Shown: one piece after another, positions 7,860 to 17,197 of the stretch | How the letters are laid out: each line of letters starts with the position of its first letter | Numbering within the stretch: the first letter of the stretch is position 1 | Origin: an uncultured bacterium | Lineage (GTDB): Bacteria; Bacillota; Clostridia; Lachnospirales; Lachnospiraceae | Assembly (NCBI GenBank): GCA_947647735.1 | Contig: CANSLJ010000034.1 | Location: 1 to 36,488 of the forward strand | Length of the DNA stretch: 36,488 nucleotides | Direction of reading: 5' to 3' | Made by a program: the position numbers and the translations under genes | The notes under the pieces: generated by a model | What the model was told of the DNA's origin: nothing | Seen by the model: the letters and a program-made list of their open reading frames with translations, nothing else | Databases searched by the model: none

Positions 7860-8411
7860 TTATTTCTGATAAACAATTTTTTCTGCCATGGCATCAGCCG
7901 CTTCTTTTCCCTGATACCGCTCTAAAATAGAAAGCGCAAAGGGAATCGCAGCCCCCATACCGCGCCCTGTCGTAATATTCCCGGAAACCACACTGGGTGT
8001 TTTTAATACATCCGCCCCCTCCAAGTGGTCTTCAAAGGACGGAAAGCTGCAGGCTGCCCGGCCCTTTAAATGTCCCCTGTGGCCCAAAATACTCGGTGCC
8101 GCACAGATAGCGCTGACAGGGCGGTCTGCTCTCACAAATGCATCCACCTGTTCCATCAACGGTTCACAGGCTTCTAAATTCTTCGTTCCCGGCATGCCGC
8201 CCGGCAGAACGATCATTTCCACCTGATCAAAATCCACCTCCGATAACAGGCAGTCCATCTTTACCGTGATCTGGTGGGAACTGGTCACTTCCCTTTCGCC
8301 GGTGATGGATACCATTTTTACCGGGATCGAAGCTCTTCGTAAAATATCGACTACCGTAAGCGCTTCTATTTCCTCGTAACCCTCACCGAAAAATACACAA
8401 ATATCGTTCAT
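7860..8411 (-). CDS. DJ-1/PfpI (YajL/ThiJ) family protein
   Basis: DJ-1 family proteins are stress-related glyoxalase/deglycase-type enzymes built on a Cys-Glu pair. The 183-residue protein has the Glu-containing GYEEIEA motif near residue 12, VLPGGMPGTKNL at about 68, and the nucleophile elbow SAICAAPSILG with Cys103. Length is typical of the DJ-1 subfamily. It starts 18 bases after an AGAGAGGGTAAC ribosome site. A promoter lies at 8455-8483. Substrate is not known from the sequence. Confidence 0.9.
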   Translation of the reverse strand: MNDICVFFGEGYEEIEALTVVDILRRASIPVKMVSITGEREVTSSHQITVKMDCLLSEVDFDQVEMIVLPGGMPGTKNLEACEPLMEQVDAFVRADRPVSAICAAPSILGHRGHLKGRAACSFPSFEDHLEGADVLKTPSVVSGNITTGRGMGAAIPFALSILERYQGKEAADAMAEKIVYQK

Positions 8412-8454
8412 TGCTGTTACCCTCTCTTTATGCAGTTTTATTTCTGATATGATT

Positions 8455-8483
8455 AGTGTACCATTTTATGCGGGATTGTCCAA
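8455..8483 (-). promoter_or_regulatory. probable promoter of the DJ-1 family gene
   Basis: The minus strand has TTGGAC (8478-8483), a 17-base spacer and TACACT (8455-8460), about 45 bases ahead of the start codon. Confidence 0.45.
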
Positions 8484-8532
8484 TGGGTTTGGTGTTAAAA
8501 TTTTGTGAATAATTTGGGTTTTGATAGAATAC

Positions 8533-8667
8533 GCCGGAAGCAGGGCAATATCCTGTTCAGGCACGCTCTCGCTTGGAGAAAAGCGCAGCGGTACTAAGTT
8601 CGTGAAATACCTCACTAAGTACCGACGCTTTTCTACAGCCTTCACAGGATATTGCCCTGCTTCCGGC
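8533..8667. repeat. long-hairpin element, copy A
   Basis: A 135-bp unit closed by a perfect 24-bp inverted repeat (8533-8556 with 8644-8667). Inside, the 87-base core has further pairing: AGAAAAGCG with CGCTTTTCT, CGGTACT with AGTACCG, and GTGA with TCAC around the tip, plus a small TCTC/GAGA side hairpin. A second copy in opposite orientation lies at 17045-17178. It stands in the gap between the divergent DJ-1 and CYTH genes, with no open frame. Identity of the element is unknown to me. Confidence 0.9.
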
Positions 8668-8701
8668 TCCGGTTTTAATCAAATTCACTTCATAAATTGA
8701 G

Positions 8702-8730
8702 TTGCGGAAATTTTTCTTTTCTTATATAGT
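8702..8730 (+). promoter_or_regulatory. probable promoter of the CYTH gene
   Basis: TTGCGG (8702-8707), a 17-base spacer and TATAGT (8725-8730) precede a ~100-base leader. The leader contains a perfect 10-bp inverted repeat, ATCTGCCTGT at 8772-8781 and its complement at 8799-8808, without a T tract. Confidence 0.5.
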
Positions 8731-8837
8731 AAATGTATGTTAACTGGGGTATCATTAACTTAGTCTTTTTTATCTGCCTGTGTTTAAATAAATTTGATAC
8801 AGGCAGATGCGGGATATCATCAAAAAGAGGTGTGTTT

Positions 8838-9332
8838 ATGGAAATCGAGCGTAAATTTTTATTGAAAGAAGTACCGGAGGATTTGGATAGTTATTCTTAT
8901 CATCTCATTGAACAGGCCTATCTGTGCACGGAACCGGTGGTTCGTGTTCGCAGACAGGATGATGAGTATTATATGACTTATAAGGGGAGCGGTATGATGA
9001 GCAGGGAAGAGTATAATCTTCCTTTGACGAAAGAAGCATATGAGCATCTGCTGCCAAAGGCTGACGGTAATGTCATATCTAAGAAAAGATATCTGATACC
9101 TTTGTCAGATGATGAGATCAATCCGGAATGCCTGTCACTTTTAAACGGCACTCCCCTCACAATCGAGCTGGATGAATTCGCTCCGCCTTTTGCGCCGCTT
9201 CTTCTCGCTGAAGTCGAATTTCCCACCGAAGAGGCTGCTGAGGCTTTTCAGATGCCGGACTGGTTTTCTGAGGACGTGACACAGGATGTCAGGTACCATA
9301 ATTCTTATATGTCCAGGCAGATTATCGGCTAA
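8838..9332 (+). CDS. CYTH domain protein (triphosphate tunnel family)
   Basis: CYTH proteins act on triphosphorylated substrates (thiamine triphosphatase, tripolyphosphatase or class IV adenylate cyclase). The 164-residue protein starts with the diagnostic MEIERKFLL (ExExK metal/phosphate motif) and continues with VVRVRRQDDEYYMTYKGSG, TIELDEF and AEVEFPTEEAAEAF, the alternating charged strands that line the tunnel. The ATG at 8838 is preceded by AGAGGTG at a good distance; the in-frame upstream codons are leader sequence. Small CYTH proteins of this size in Clostridia are mostly of unknown substrate. Confidence 0.88.
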   Translation: MEIERKFLLKEVPEDLDSYSYHLIEQAYLCTEPVVRVRRQDDEYYMTYKGSGMMSREEYNLPLTKEAYEHLLPKADGNVISKKRYLIPLSDDEINPECLSLLNGTPLTIELDEFAPPFAPLLLAEVEFPTEEAAEAFQMPDWFSEDVTQDVRYHNSYMSRQIIG

Positions 9333-9338
9333 ATAAAT

Positions 9339-9373
9339 CCCCCTGCCGGTCGATCCAGAAACATGGCAGGGGT
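9339..9373 (-). terminator. probable terminator between CYTH and AI-2E family genes
   Basis: CCCCTGCC (9340-9347) pairs with GGCAGGGG (9365-9372). On the minus strand the stem is followed by GATTTATTTAG, a modest T-rich tail, so it most likely ends the operon containing the AI-2E family gene. Confidence 0.5.
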
Positions 9374-9379
9374 AAACAG

Positions 9380-10540
9380 TTATTCCGAAACATTTCTTAT
9401 TTCATTTTTTATTCCATTTCTTGCGTTCACATCATCCCTCAGCAGCGTATATGCCGTAGAAAACAGAGGAATAAACAACAGCATTCCTGCCACTCCCAGC
9501 AGGCTTCCGCCTAAGGTTACCGCCGCCAGTACCCACATCGAAGGAAGTCCCACTGAATTCCCCACAACATGAGGATAGATCAGATTCCCTTCTATCTGCT
9601 GCAGCACCAGGAAAATGATCACAAAAACAACCGCTTTTGCGGGATCGTCGACCAGGATCAAAAACGCACCTACAATACAGCCGATAAAAGCGCCTACGAT
9701 CGGTATCAGTGACGTAAACGCGATAAGCACGCCGATCAAAAGCGCATAGGGAATTCCGAAAACAGTCAGTACAACCACAAACATCGTTCCCAATATGACT
9801 GCCTCCAGACACTGCCCCGAAATAAAACTGTTAAAATTATCACTTAAAAGCCCAAGCACCCTGCGTATCTGCCCATTCATCTTCTCCGGCACATACGCCT
9901 TTAAAATACGCTTTCCCTGATCGCCGAGTTTTTCCTTTTGGGAAAGTATATAGAGGGAAAAAATGACCGCCACAACAGCATTGACTATACCGCTGATGAT
10001 CGTACCGGCGACAGATACCGTAGAGGTCACCATGCTTCCCATTCCATTCTGCAAAAAGTGTATCGCGCCGTTTAAGATCATATCCCAGTCAAAGGAAATA
10101 TTCTCCATCTGTTCCAGATATGCAACGATCTGCGGATTGGAAGCACAGAGTTTTTCCAGTTCTTCCGCCAGATCCTCCAAAAATGCCGGCAGTTTGTTCC
10201 CGAGATCCACGATCGTCCTGCCAAGCTGCGGAACCACAGTCATGACCACAAACACAATAACGAACAGTATCAAAAGCAGTGACAGTATAATGCTTACCGG
10301 CCTTTTCAGCTTTTCAGCGCGCTTTCCCCTCCAGCTCTTCAAAAGACGCCTTTCGATCCCATTCAGCGGAATGTTCATCACAAAGGCAATCGCGCCGCCC
10401 CATATGAAAGGCCGCGAAACGCTGAGAACAAATTGGACTATCCCCAATATTTCCCTGATCTTTATCACACAGAGCACCACCACTGCAATAAATAAAATGA
10501 TATGGCGGATGCTTTTCATTGTCTGCTTATCCAGTTTCAT
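9380..10540 (-). CDS. AI-2E family transporter (PerM/YtvI-like)
   Basis: A 386-residue polytopic membrane protein. Hydrophobic segments include IRHIILFIAVVVLCVI, FIWGGAIAFVMNI, SIILSLLLILFVIVFVVM, VAGTIISGIVNAVVAVIFSLYIL and a C-terminal cluster with the conserved LIPIVGAFIGCIVGAFLIL, QQIEGNLIYPHVVGNSVGL and LGGSLLGVAGMLLFIP. Those last blocks define the family. Members have been linked to autoinducer-2 export or Na+/H+ exchange, but the substrate here is unknown. The gene is 63 bp after the GH31 gene and ends the glgP-malQ-GH31 block; any link with polysaccharide use is by position only. Confidence 0.9.
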   Translation of the reverse strand: MKLDKQTMKSIRHIILFIAVVVLCVIKIREILGIVQFVLSVSRPFIWGGAIAFVMNIPLNGIERRLLKSWRGKRAEKLKRPVSIILSLLLILFVIVFVVMTVVPQLGRTIVDLGNKLPAFLEDLAEELEKLCASNPQIVAYLEQMENISFDWDMILNGAIHFLQNGMGSMVTSTVSVAGTIISGIVNAVVAVIFSLYILSQKEKLGDQGKRILKAYVPEKMNGQIRRVLGLLSDNFNSFISGQCLEAVILGTMFVVVLTVFGIPYALLIGVLIAFTSLIPIVGAFIGCIVGAFLILVDDPAKAVVFVIIFLVLQQIEGNLIYPHVVGNSVGLPSMWVLAAVTLGGSLLGVAGMLLFIPLFSTAYTLLRDDVNARNGIKNEIRNVSE

Positions 10541-10603
10541 ATACGTGTCTCCCTTTTCGATTTCCTGCCGGCCCCCGGAACGCTCTCCGGATATTTACCG
10601 CCT

Positions 10604-12871
10604 TTACTCCCTGTCCGGCACCTTTGTTCCATCCTGCACCAGAACTTTTTCATATGCAGCCTCATACCCCTGATGCGCAAGATCTACCGAAACCTGCCCC
10701 TCTCTCGAAACAATATGGTACAGATTATACTCCCCATCCCGGTAAGCAAAATCCTCTCCGTTATCCTGATAGTGAAAATATTCACCCTCTCCGGGATAAA
10801 CCCGCAGGATCAGTTCCTTATCTTTTTCCTTCGACACATGATCCATCTCCGGATAATGGGGCAGAATACTCCCTGCCTTCACAAACAGCGGGCATTCATC
10901 CAAAGCCGCTTTTCTGATCACATACCGTCCGCCCTCCAGCTTTTCCCCGGTCCAGTAATCGTACCAGATACCCTCCGGCAGATAAACCATCTTCCGGGCT
11001 GCCCCCTGCTCCACAACGGGCGCCGCAAGAAGGCTCTCTCCCAGCATAAACTGTCCGTTCATATTCCGGGTTTCCGGATCCTTTTCATACTGCAGCACCA
11101 TCGGACGCATCAGCGGCAGGCCGTTTTCCTCCTCCTGTCGGAACAGATCGTACAGATACGGCAGAAGTGCATATCTCAATTTCAGATATTTCCGATAGAT
11201 CTCTATCGTCTCTTCATCAAAAGTCCAGGGTTCCTGCTCTCTGCTGGAGATGGCATTATGATTTCTGCAGAAAGGAGAAAGGCAGCCCAGCTCTATCCAG
11301 CGGCACATCAGTTCCTTTGTGGCATCCGCCCCGAAACCGCCGATATCCGTCCCCACATAGGGCATACCGCTCAGCCCCAGATTGCAGAGCTGGGGAATCG
11401 CCATCTGCAGATGTGCCCACAGGCTCTGATTATCCCCTGTCCATGCCATCGCATATTTCTGAGAACCGCTGTAGCAGGCCCTTGTTATGACAAAGGGTCT
11501 TTTTCCTGTCAGTTCCTTTAACCCTTCATAAGCCGCCCTTGCCATATTATGTCCATAGACATTGTGCATTTCACTGTGACAGCTCTTCCGCTCCTCCGCA
11601 TAAAACACCACGTCTTCCGGCAGTTCGCCCTCGAAGCTTGCCGGCTCATTCATGTCATTCCAGATTCCGTCAATGCCCTTTTCCATCAGCATCCTGTGGT
11701 TTTCGCCCCACCACTTCCGCACTTCTCTCCTGCCAAAATCAGGATATACTGCCGTCCCAGGCCAGACTGCATTTTCATAGACCCCGCCCTCCGGCGTTAC
11801 TGCAAAATATCCCTTTTCCATGCCTTCCTTATAAACAGAATATTCTGCATCCTTTTTCACACCGGGATCGATGATCGTTACAAGATGCATCCCCTTCCGG
11901 TGTATTTCATCCGTCAGCGCCCCTATATCCGGAAATTTTTCCTCATCCACCGTAAACACCCGATAGCCCCGCATATAATCGATATCCATATGGACGGCAT
12001 CACAGGGAAGATCATACTTTTTCATATTTTCCGCAATTTCCCGGATATCCGCCTCACAGCGATACCCCCAGCGTGACTGATGATACCCTAAAGTCCAAAG
12101 CTGAGGCAGCGGCGCCGTACCTGTCAGATAAGTATATCCTTTTACAACATCCTGTATAGAATTCCCGCCGATAAAATAATAATTCAGGTTTCCCTCGTCC
12201 GCCGCAAAGAAATAATAATCATCTGATTCTTTTCCGAAATCGAAATAAGTCCGGAATGTATTGTCATAAAAAATGCCAAACACACCCTCTTTTTTCAATG
12301 TGATAAAAAAGGGAATGCTCTTATATAAGGATTTGTAGGAATCCACATGGGGAAAAGGATCATCGGTATTCCAGGAGACGTACTCATAGCCCCGTTTGTT
12401 CATAAAGCCTGTCTTGTCCCCCATACCGTAAAAGCAGTCTTCCGGGTCCAGTTTTTTCACGACCTGTATTTTATGATCCGTGCTCTTTTCCGTCAGCATA
12501 TGCCCTTCCTGTTCCACGAACTGCTTCATCTCGAGAGAAAGTTCTTTCGCCGTTTTCCTCTCCCCCCGATAATCCTGACAAAGTGCTTTTCCGTTTTTAT
12601 CATAAAAATCAATCTTACCTTCATCCAGAATCTTAACCGTCAATTCTTTTGTAGAAACCGTCACACACCCTTCCGTCAGACTCATTGTGACATCTGTGTC
12701 AGTTCTTTTATTCCCCTCTATCGCATGGGATACAGGGCGCACGCCTGAAAGATCAGAAAATACCCTGATAATAGAATCGGTATATGCTGTCACTTCCAGC
12801 TCCCCGTTCTCAAATGTCACCAAAATCTCACTTCCGCTCTGCCTCGCGTCTGCTATTTTTCCGTAAGACAT
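10604..12871 (-). CDS. GH31 family alpha-glucosidase
   Basis: A cytosolic glycoside hydrolase of family 31, probably releasing glucose from maltodextrin ends. The 755 residues include an N-terminal beta domain (1-230), the barrel with DCFYGMGDKTG, CDAVHMDIDYMRGYRVFTVD, the nucleophile motif GIWNDMNEP (Asp406), RPFVITRACYSGSQKY, the acid/base Asp480 in WTGDNQSLW, and PYVGTDIGGF. No signal peptide. GGAGGT sits seven bases before the start. It lies 79 bp after malQ and 63 bp before the AI-2E family gene, consistent with a glycogen/maltodextrin operon. Exact bond preference cannot be read from the sequence. Confidence 0.92.
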   Translation of the reverse strand: MSYGKIADARQSGSEILVTFENGELEVTAYTDSIIRVFSDLSGVRPVSHAIEGNKRTDTDVTMSLTEGCVTVSTKELTVKILDEGKIDFYDKNGKALCQDYRGERKTAKELSLEMKQFVEQEGHMLTEKSTDHKIQVVKKLDPEDCFYGMGDKTGFMNKRGYEYVSWNTDDPFPHVDSYKSLYKSIPFFITLKKEGVFGIFYDNTFRTYFDFGKESDDYYFFAADEGNLNYYFIGGNSIQDVVKGYTYLTGTAPLPQLWTLGYHQSRWGYRCEADIREIAENMKKYDLPCDAVHMDIDYMRGYRVFTVDEEKFPDIGALTDEIHRKGMHLVTIIDPGVKKDAEYSVYKEGMEKGYFAVTPEGGVYENAVWPGTAVYPDFGRREVRKWWGENHRMLMEKGIDGIWNDMNEPASFEGELPEDVVFYAEERKSCHSEMHNVYGHNMARAAYEGLKELTGKRPFVITRACYSGSQKYAMAWTGDNQSLWAHLQMAIPQLCNLGLSGMPYVGTDIGGFGADATKELMCRWIELGCLSPFCRNHNAISSREQEPWTFDEETIEIYRKYLKLRYALLPYLYDLFRQEEENGLPLMRPMVLQYEKDPETRNMNGQFMLGESLLAAPVVEQGAARKMVYLPEGIWYDYWTGEKLEGGRYVIRKAALDECPLFVKAGSILPHYPEMDHVSKEKDKELILRVYPGEGEYFHYQDNGEDFAYRDGEYNLYHIVSREGQVSVDLAHQGYEAAYEKVLVQDGTKVPDRE

Positions 12872-12950
12872 CCTATTTACCTCCGCTGCAAAATCCTTTC
12901 TGACATTCCTTATGTATTTCCGGTTTTATGCCAGCTCTTTATCATAGCAG

Positions 12951-14549
12951 TCAGTTCTTTTCCGCTCTCCGTGTCCTGCCATACAGCCCCGCCAGTTCCG
13001 CCATCTTCTCCGCCAGCTCATCGGTAAGCTCGCCGGGCAGAAGCCTCCACTTCCAGTTATCCCCCAGTGTGGAAGGCAGATTCATCCTGGCGCTGTTATC
13101 AAGCCCCAGATAATCCTGCATCGGGATCACTGCCGTATCTGCTGTGGACGCCAGCGCCGCCCGGATCATCCCCCAGCGGATATCCTTTTTCCGCTTTACG
13201 TTCAGATATTTCATGGCATAAGAAACGTCCGCCCTCTTCGCGCTCTCCAGCCAGCCCTCGATCGTATCGTTGTCATGGGTTCCCGTATAGACCACGGCAT
13301 TTTTCTCATAATTATGCGGCAGATACTCGCTGGGTTCCCCTGCATTGAAGGCAAATAACAGCACCTTCATCCCCGGGTAGCCGCTCTTTTTCACAAGCCT
13401 CACCACCGAAGGCGTAAGAAGCCCTAAGTCCTCCGCGATCACTTCCCGTTTTCCCAGCTTTTTCTTCATCACCTGGAAAATATCATACCCGGGTCCCTTC
13501 TTCCAGCTTCCGAATTCCGCTGTCGGATCACCGAAAGGAATGGAATAATACTCATCAAATCCCCGGAAATGGTCGATGCGCAGAATATCATACAGCTCAT
13601 AACATCTGGATATCCGCTTCATCCACCAGTCATATTCTGTCTCCTTATGATACTCCCAGCGGTACAGCGGATTTCCCCAGAGCTGGCCTGTCGCAGAAAA
13701 CAGATCAGGGGGACAGCCTGCTACACCCGTCGGCAGCAGATCTTCATCCAGCTGAAACAACTCCGGCGAAGCCCACACATCCGCTGAATCATAAGCCACA
13801 TAGATCGGGATATCCCCGATGATCCGGATGCCTTTCTCATTGGCATAAGCCTTCAGCGCAAACCACTGCTCCTCAAATAAAAACTGCTGGAACCGGATAA
13901 AGCCGATCTCCTCCGCATACTTCTCCTGATAATATTTTAATGCCTGAGGCTCCCTAAACCTGATATCCTCGTCCCACTCACAAAAACTCTTTCCACCGAA
14001 AGAATTTTTGACAGCCATGTACAGCGCATAATCATCGAGCCAGTATGCATTTTCCTCACAGAATGCCTGAAACGCTGCATTCGCTTCAATATGACTGTTT
14101 TTATAAGCCTTTTTTAAAATAAGAAACCGTGTCTCATAGATCTTCCCATAATCCACATACCGCCCGAACACAGAGGCTTCCGCTGTCTCCGAATGCTGTT
14201 CTCTGCCGGTCCTCCTCATATGCTCTCTCGCTTCACGATCTGCCTCAGCGGTTCCTTCTATCCCGCGATCTTCCCCTGAAGATCTGTCCTCTCCGCAGTC
14301 CTCCTCCGTGATCCAGCCCGCCTCGACCAGCTTTTCCAGATCAATAAAGTAAGGGTTTCCCGCATAGGTGGAAAAAGACTGATACGGAGAATCCCCGTAT
14401 CCGGTAGGCCCCAGCGGCAGGATCTGCCACAGGGACTGCCCTGCTTTCTCCAGAAAATCCACAAACTCATAGCATTCCTTTGAAAATCCCCCGATCCCGT
14501 ACTTCGACGGAATACTCGTGATCGGTAATAACACGCCGCTTCGCCTCAT
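12951..14549 (-). CDS. malQ: 4-alpha-glucanotransferase (amylomaltase, GH77)
   Basis: MalQ moves alpha-1,4-glucan segments between chains, rebuilding substrates long enough for phosphorylase. The 532-residue protein (from the ATG at 14549; a TTG 15 bases upstream is also open) has SGVLLPITSIPSKYGIG, LPLGPTGYGDSPYQSFS, the nucleophile in LRIDHFRGF (Asp326), the acid/base in VIAEDLG (Glu373) and the transition-state Asp in THDNDT (Asp428). The normal ~490-500 residues are exceeded by an acidic, Arg/Glu/Gly-rich insertion at about residues 85-128. It lies 26 bp after glgP. Confidence 0.94.
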   Translation of the reverse strand: MRRSGVLLPITSIPSKYGIGGFSKECYEFVDFLEKAGQSLWQILPLGPTGYGDSPYQSFSTYAGNPYFIDLEKLVEAGWITEEDCGEDRSSGEDRGIEGTAEADREAREHMRRTGREQHSETAEASVFGRYVDYGKIYETRFLILKKAYKNSHIEANAAFQAFCEENAYWLDDYALYMAVKNSFGGKSFCEWDEDIRFREPQALKYYQEKYAEEIGFIRFQQFLFEEQWFALKAYANEKGIRIIGDIPIYVAYDSADVWASPELFQLDEDLLPTGVAGCPPDLFSATGQLWGNPLYRWEYHKETEYDWWMKRISRCYELYDILRIDHFRGFDEYYSIPFGDPTAEFGSWKKGPGYDIFQVMKKKLGKREVIAEDLGLLTPSVVRLVKKSGYPGMKVLLFAFNAGEPSEYLPHNYEKNAVVYTGTHDNDTIEGWLESAKRADVSYAMKYLNVKRKKDIRWGMIRAALASTADTAVIPMQDYLGLDNSARMNLPSTLGDNWKWRLLPGELTDELAEKMAELAGLYGRTRRAEKN

Positions 14550-14575
14550 AACTCTCCCTCTCAAACCCGTTCGGT

Positions 14576-16906
14576 TTACATTTTAGTAAGATGCCAGATA
14601 TCCCTGTTATATTCCTCGATCGTCCTGTCGGATGAGAAGAATCCTGCCCGCGCAATATTATGCAGCATCATCTTCTTCCACTTTGTCCGATCCTCGTAAT
14701 CCGCAAACGCCTGATCCTTCACCCGGATATAATCCTCCAAATCCAGCAGTGTCATAAACCAGTCCTTATTCAGCAGTTCGTCATGAAGCCGTTTCAGATT
14801 CTCCTTGTTTCCCACTGCCATCGCCTGTTTTCCGACAATAAAGTCCACTGCCTCTTTGATCACTTTGCTCTTCTCATAATACTTTTTGGAGACATATCCA
14901 GGTTTTCCTTTTTTCTTCTCCTCATAGTATCCGATAACTGTATCAGAATCCTCACCGAATATGTAGATATTATCATCGCCCACCAGTTCATGGATCTCCA
15001 CATTGGCACCGTCCGCTGTTCCCAGCGTCACCGCGCCGTTCAGCATAAACTTCATATTGCCCGTGCCGGAAGCCTCCTTGGATGCAAGGGAAATCTGCTC
15101 GGAGATGTCACATGCCGGAATGATCTTCTCCGCATAGCTGACATTGTAGTTTTCCACCATCAGCACTGTCATATAAGGACTGACATCCTTGTCATTATTC
15201 ACGATCTCCTCCAGCACCAGCAGAAGATGGATGATATCCTTCGCGATCACATAGGCAGGTGCAGCCTTCGCACCGAAAATAAAGGTAAGCGGCCTCTTGG
15301 GTTTTTTGCCTCCCTTGATCTCCAGATATTTATGAATAATATACAGCGCATTCATCTGCTGCCTCTTGTACTCATGCAGACGTTTCACCTGAATATCGAA
15401 AATAGAATCCGGATTCAGTTCCACTCCTTCCATCTCTTTTACATACGCAACAAGTTCCTGCTTCTTGATCCGCTTGATCTCCGCCAGCTTATCCAGCACT
15501 GCCCCGTCCGTTTCATACGCAAGCAGTTTTTCCAGCTCATCCGCATCCTTTTTATACCCCTTGCCGATCAGCCCGGTTATGTATGCAGAAAGTTCTCTGT
15601 TACAGGATAAAAGCCAGCGTCTGAACGTTATCCCGTTTGTCTTGTTATTAAATTTCTCAGGATACAGTTTATAAAAATCATTCAGTTCCGTATTCTTCAA
15701 AATTTCCGTATGGATCGCCGCCACACCGTTCACGGAAAAACCGTAATGAATATCGATATGCGCCATATGTACTTTATCATCCTTATCGATGATCCATACA
15801 TTTTTGTTCTTCGGATATTTCTCCCGCACCCGCTTATCCAGCTCTTTGATGATCGGCACAAGCTGAGGCACTACTTTCTCCAGATATTCCAGCGGCCATT
15901 TCTCCAATGCCTCCGCCAGGATCGTATGATTCGTATAGGCGCATGTCTTACTTATCACATCGATGGCCTCATCCATTGTGAACGCCTTATCCTCCACCAG
16001 AATCCGGATCAGCTCCGGGATCACCATGGTCGGATGGGTATCGTTGATCTGGATCACGCAATGATCATAGAGCTTTCTCAGATCCTGCTTCTTCTCCTTC
16101 ATCTCCTGTAAAACAAGCTGCGCCCCGTTGCTCACCATAAAATACTGCTGATAGATCCGCAGAAGATTTCCCGCTTCATCAGAATCATCCGGATATAAAA
16201 ACAGTGTCAGGTTCTTCTCGATCTCTTCCTTATCAAAATCAATGCCGTCTTTTACAATGCTCTCATCCACGGACTCGATATCAAACAGATGCAGTTTATT
16301 GACACCACTGTCATATCCAACCACATCAATGTCATACAGCCTGGACTTCACTGTCATATTTCCGAATTCCACATCGAAGGTAGTCTCCGTCTTATTCAGC
16401 CAGCTATCCTTCTCGATCCATGCATTCGGCTCCGCCTCCTGCAGCTTATCCTTGAATACCTGCTTGAACAACCCGAAATGATAGTTCAATCCGATCCCGT
16501 CGCCGGGCAGCCCAAGCGTTGCGATAGAATCCAGAAAACATGCAGCCAGACGGCCAAGCCCGCCGTTTCCGAGAGAAGGTTCCGGCTCCACTTCCTCAAT
16601 CTTAGACAATTCTTTCCCATACTTCTTCAGGATCTTCTCCAGCTCCTCATAAATCCCCAGATTGATCAGATTATTGGACAAAAGCTTTCCGATCAGAAAC
16701 TCAGCTGAAATATAGTAAAGCTTTTTATCCCCGGTGATCTCCTCCGTCACCTCTGTCATTTCCTTCGTCAGCTCCAGAATGGAATAATAAAGCTGCTCAT
16801 CCGTACACTCTGAAAGCCCCTTCCCATACTTCTTCTCCGCCAGCATGGCAAGCTGCGTCTCCATGTTAAGCTGTAATACTTTCCTTGGCATCTGTAATTC
16901 TGTCAT
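14576..16906 (-). CDS. glgP: glycogen/maltodextrin phosphorylase
   Basis: A PLP enzyme that releases glucose 1-phosphate from alpha-1,4-glucans. The 776-residue protein carries [13 protein letters not shown] near residue 65, [27 protein letters not shown], the [12 protein letters not shown] segment, and [14 protein letters not shown], in which Lys619 binds PLP, followed by [12 protein letters not shown]. Length is normal. AGGAGG lies eight bases upstream of the ATG. It is the first gene of the glgP-malQ-GH31-AI-2E block, and the hairpin element copy B lies in the 291-bp gap between it and the LacI gene. No convincing promoter was found in that gap. Confidence 0.96.
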   Translation of the reverse strand: MTELQMPRKVLQLNMETQLAMLAEKKYGKGLSECTDEQLYYSILELTKEMTEVTEEITGDKKLYYISAEFLIGKLLSNNLINLGIYEELEKILKKYGKELSKIEEVEPEPSLGNGGLGRLAACFLDSIATLGLPGDGIGLNYHFGLFKQVFKDKLQEAEPNAWIEKDSWLNKTETTFDVEFGNMTVKSRLYDIDVVGYDSGVNKLHLFDIESVDESIVKDGIDFDKEEIEKNLTLFLYPDDSDEAGNLLRIYQQYFMVSNGAQLVLQEMKEKKQDLRKLYDHCVIQINDTHPTMVIPELIRILVEDKAFTMDEAIDVISKTCAYTNHTILAEALEKWPLEYLEKVVPQLVPIIKELDKRVREKYPKNKNVWIIDKDDKVHMAHIDIHYGFSVNGVAAIHTEILKNTELNDFYKLYPEKFNNKTNGITFRRWLLSCNRELSAYITGLIGKGYKKDADELEKLLAYETDGAVLDKLAEIKRIKKQELVAYVKEMEGVELNPDSIFDIQVKRLHEYKRQQMNALYIIHKYLEIKGGKKPKRPLTFIFGAKAAPAYVIAKDIIHLLLVLEEIVNNDKDVSPYMTVLMVENYNVSYAEKIIPACDISEQISLASKEASGTGNMKFMLNGAVTLGTADGANVEIHELVGDDNIYIFGEDSDTVIGYYEEKKKGKPGYVSKKYYEKSKVIKEAVDFIVGKQAMAVGNKENLKRLHDELLNKDWFMTLLDLEDYIRVKDQAFADYEDRTKWKKMMLHNIARAGFFSSDRTIEEYNRDIWHLTKM

Positions 16907-17044
16907 CGTACCATCCTCCTGATTTCTATTTCATTCTATATATCGTTGCCATATCTTAATCTAAATCTATGCTGCTTAGAATTTCTGCCATGCCCCAACA
17001 GAACAATTCATCTACTCACCAATTGCTATTTGCCACAATCCAGA

Positions 17045-17178
17045 CAGAACAGAGCATATATATCCTGTGAAGGCTGTAGAAAAACGTCAGTACTTAGCGA
17101 GGTATTTTCGAGCTTAGTACTGCTACGTTTTTCTCCAAGTGAGAACGCGTCTGAACAGGATATATATGCTCTGTTCTG
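17045..17178. repeat. long-hairpin element, copy B
   Basis: A 134-bp unit closed by a perfect 24-bp inverted repeat (17045-17068 with 17155-17178). The core at 17069-17154 aligns with the reverse complement of copy A: 12 substitutions, all transitions, and one single-base gap over 87 positions. The outer arm sequence differs from copy A while the inner ATATCCTGT is shared. It starts 20 bp beyond the LacI gene stop codon. On the minus strand no T run follows, so it is not a simple terminator. Confidence 0.9.
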
Positions 17179-17197
17179 GCGTCCGCTTGTTATCCTC

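Noticed and set aside
8533-8667. Insertion sequence ends or CRISPR repeats
   Set aside because: There is no transposase frame inside or beside the element, no evident target duplication, and no regularly spaced short repeats.
10502-11521. Plus-strand open frame (339 codons) opposite the GH31 gene
   Set aside because: It lies opposite the conserved catalytic region of a GH31 enzyme, crosses an intergenic gap and has no recognisable domain.
14660-15610. Plus-strand open frame (316 codons) opposite glgP
   Set aside because: Shadow of a highly conserved glycogen phosphorylase gene; the translation is rich in Leu/Ile/His/Gln with no family features.
17045-17178. Hairpin copy B as an ordinary terminator of the LacI gene
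   Set aside because: There is no T run after the stem, the structure is far longer than needed, and a related copy exists at 8533-8667 that is not at a gene end.
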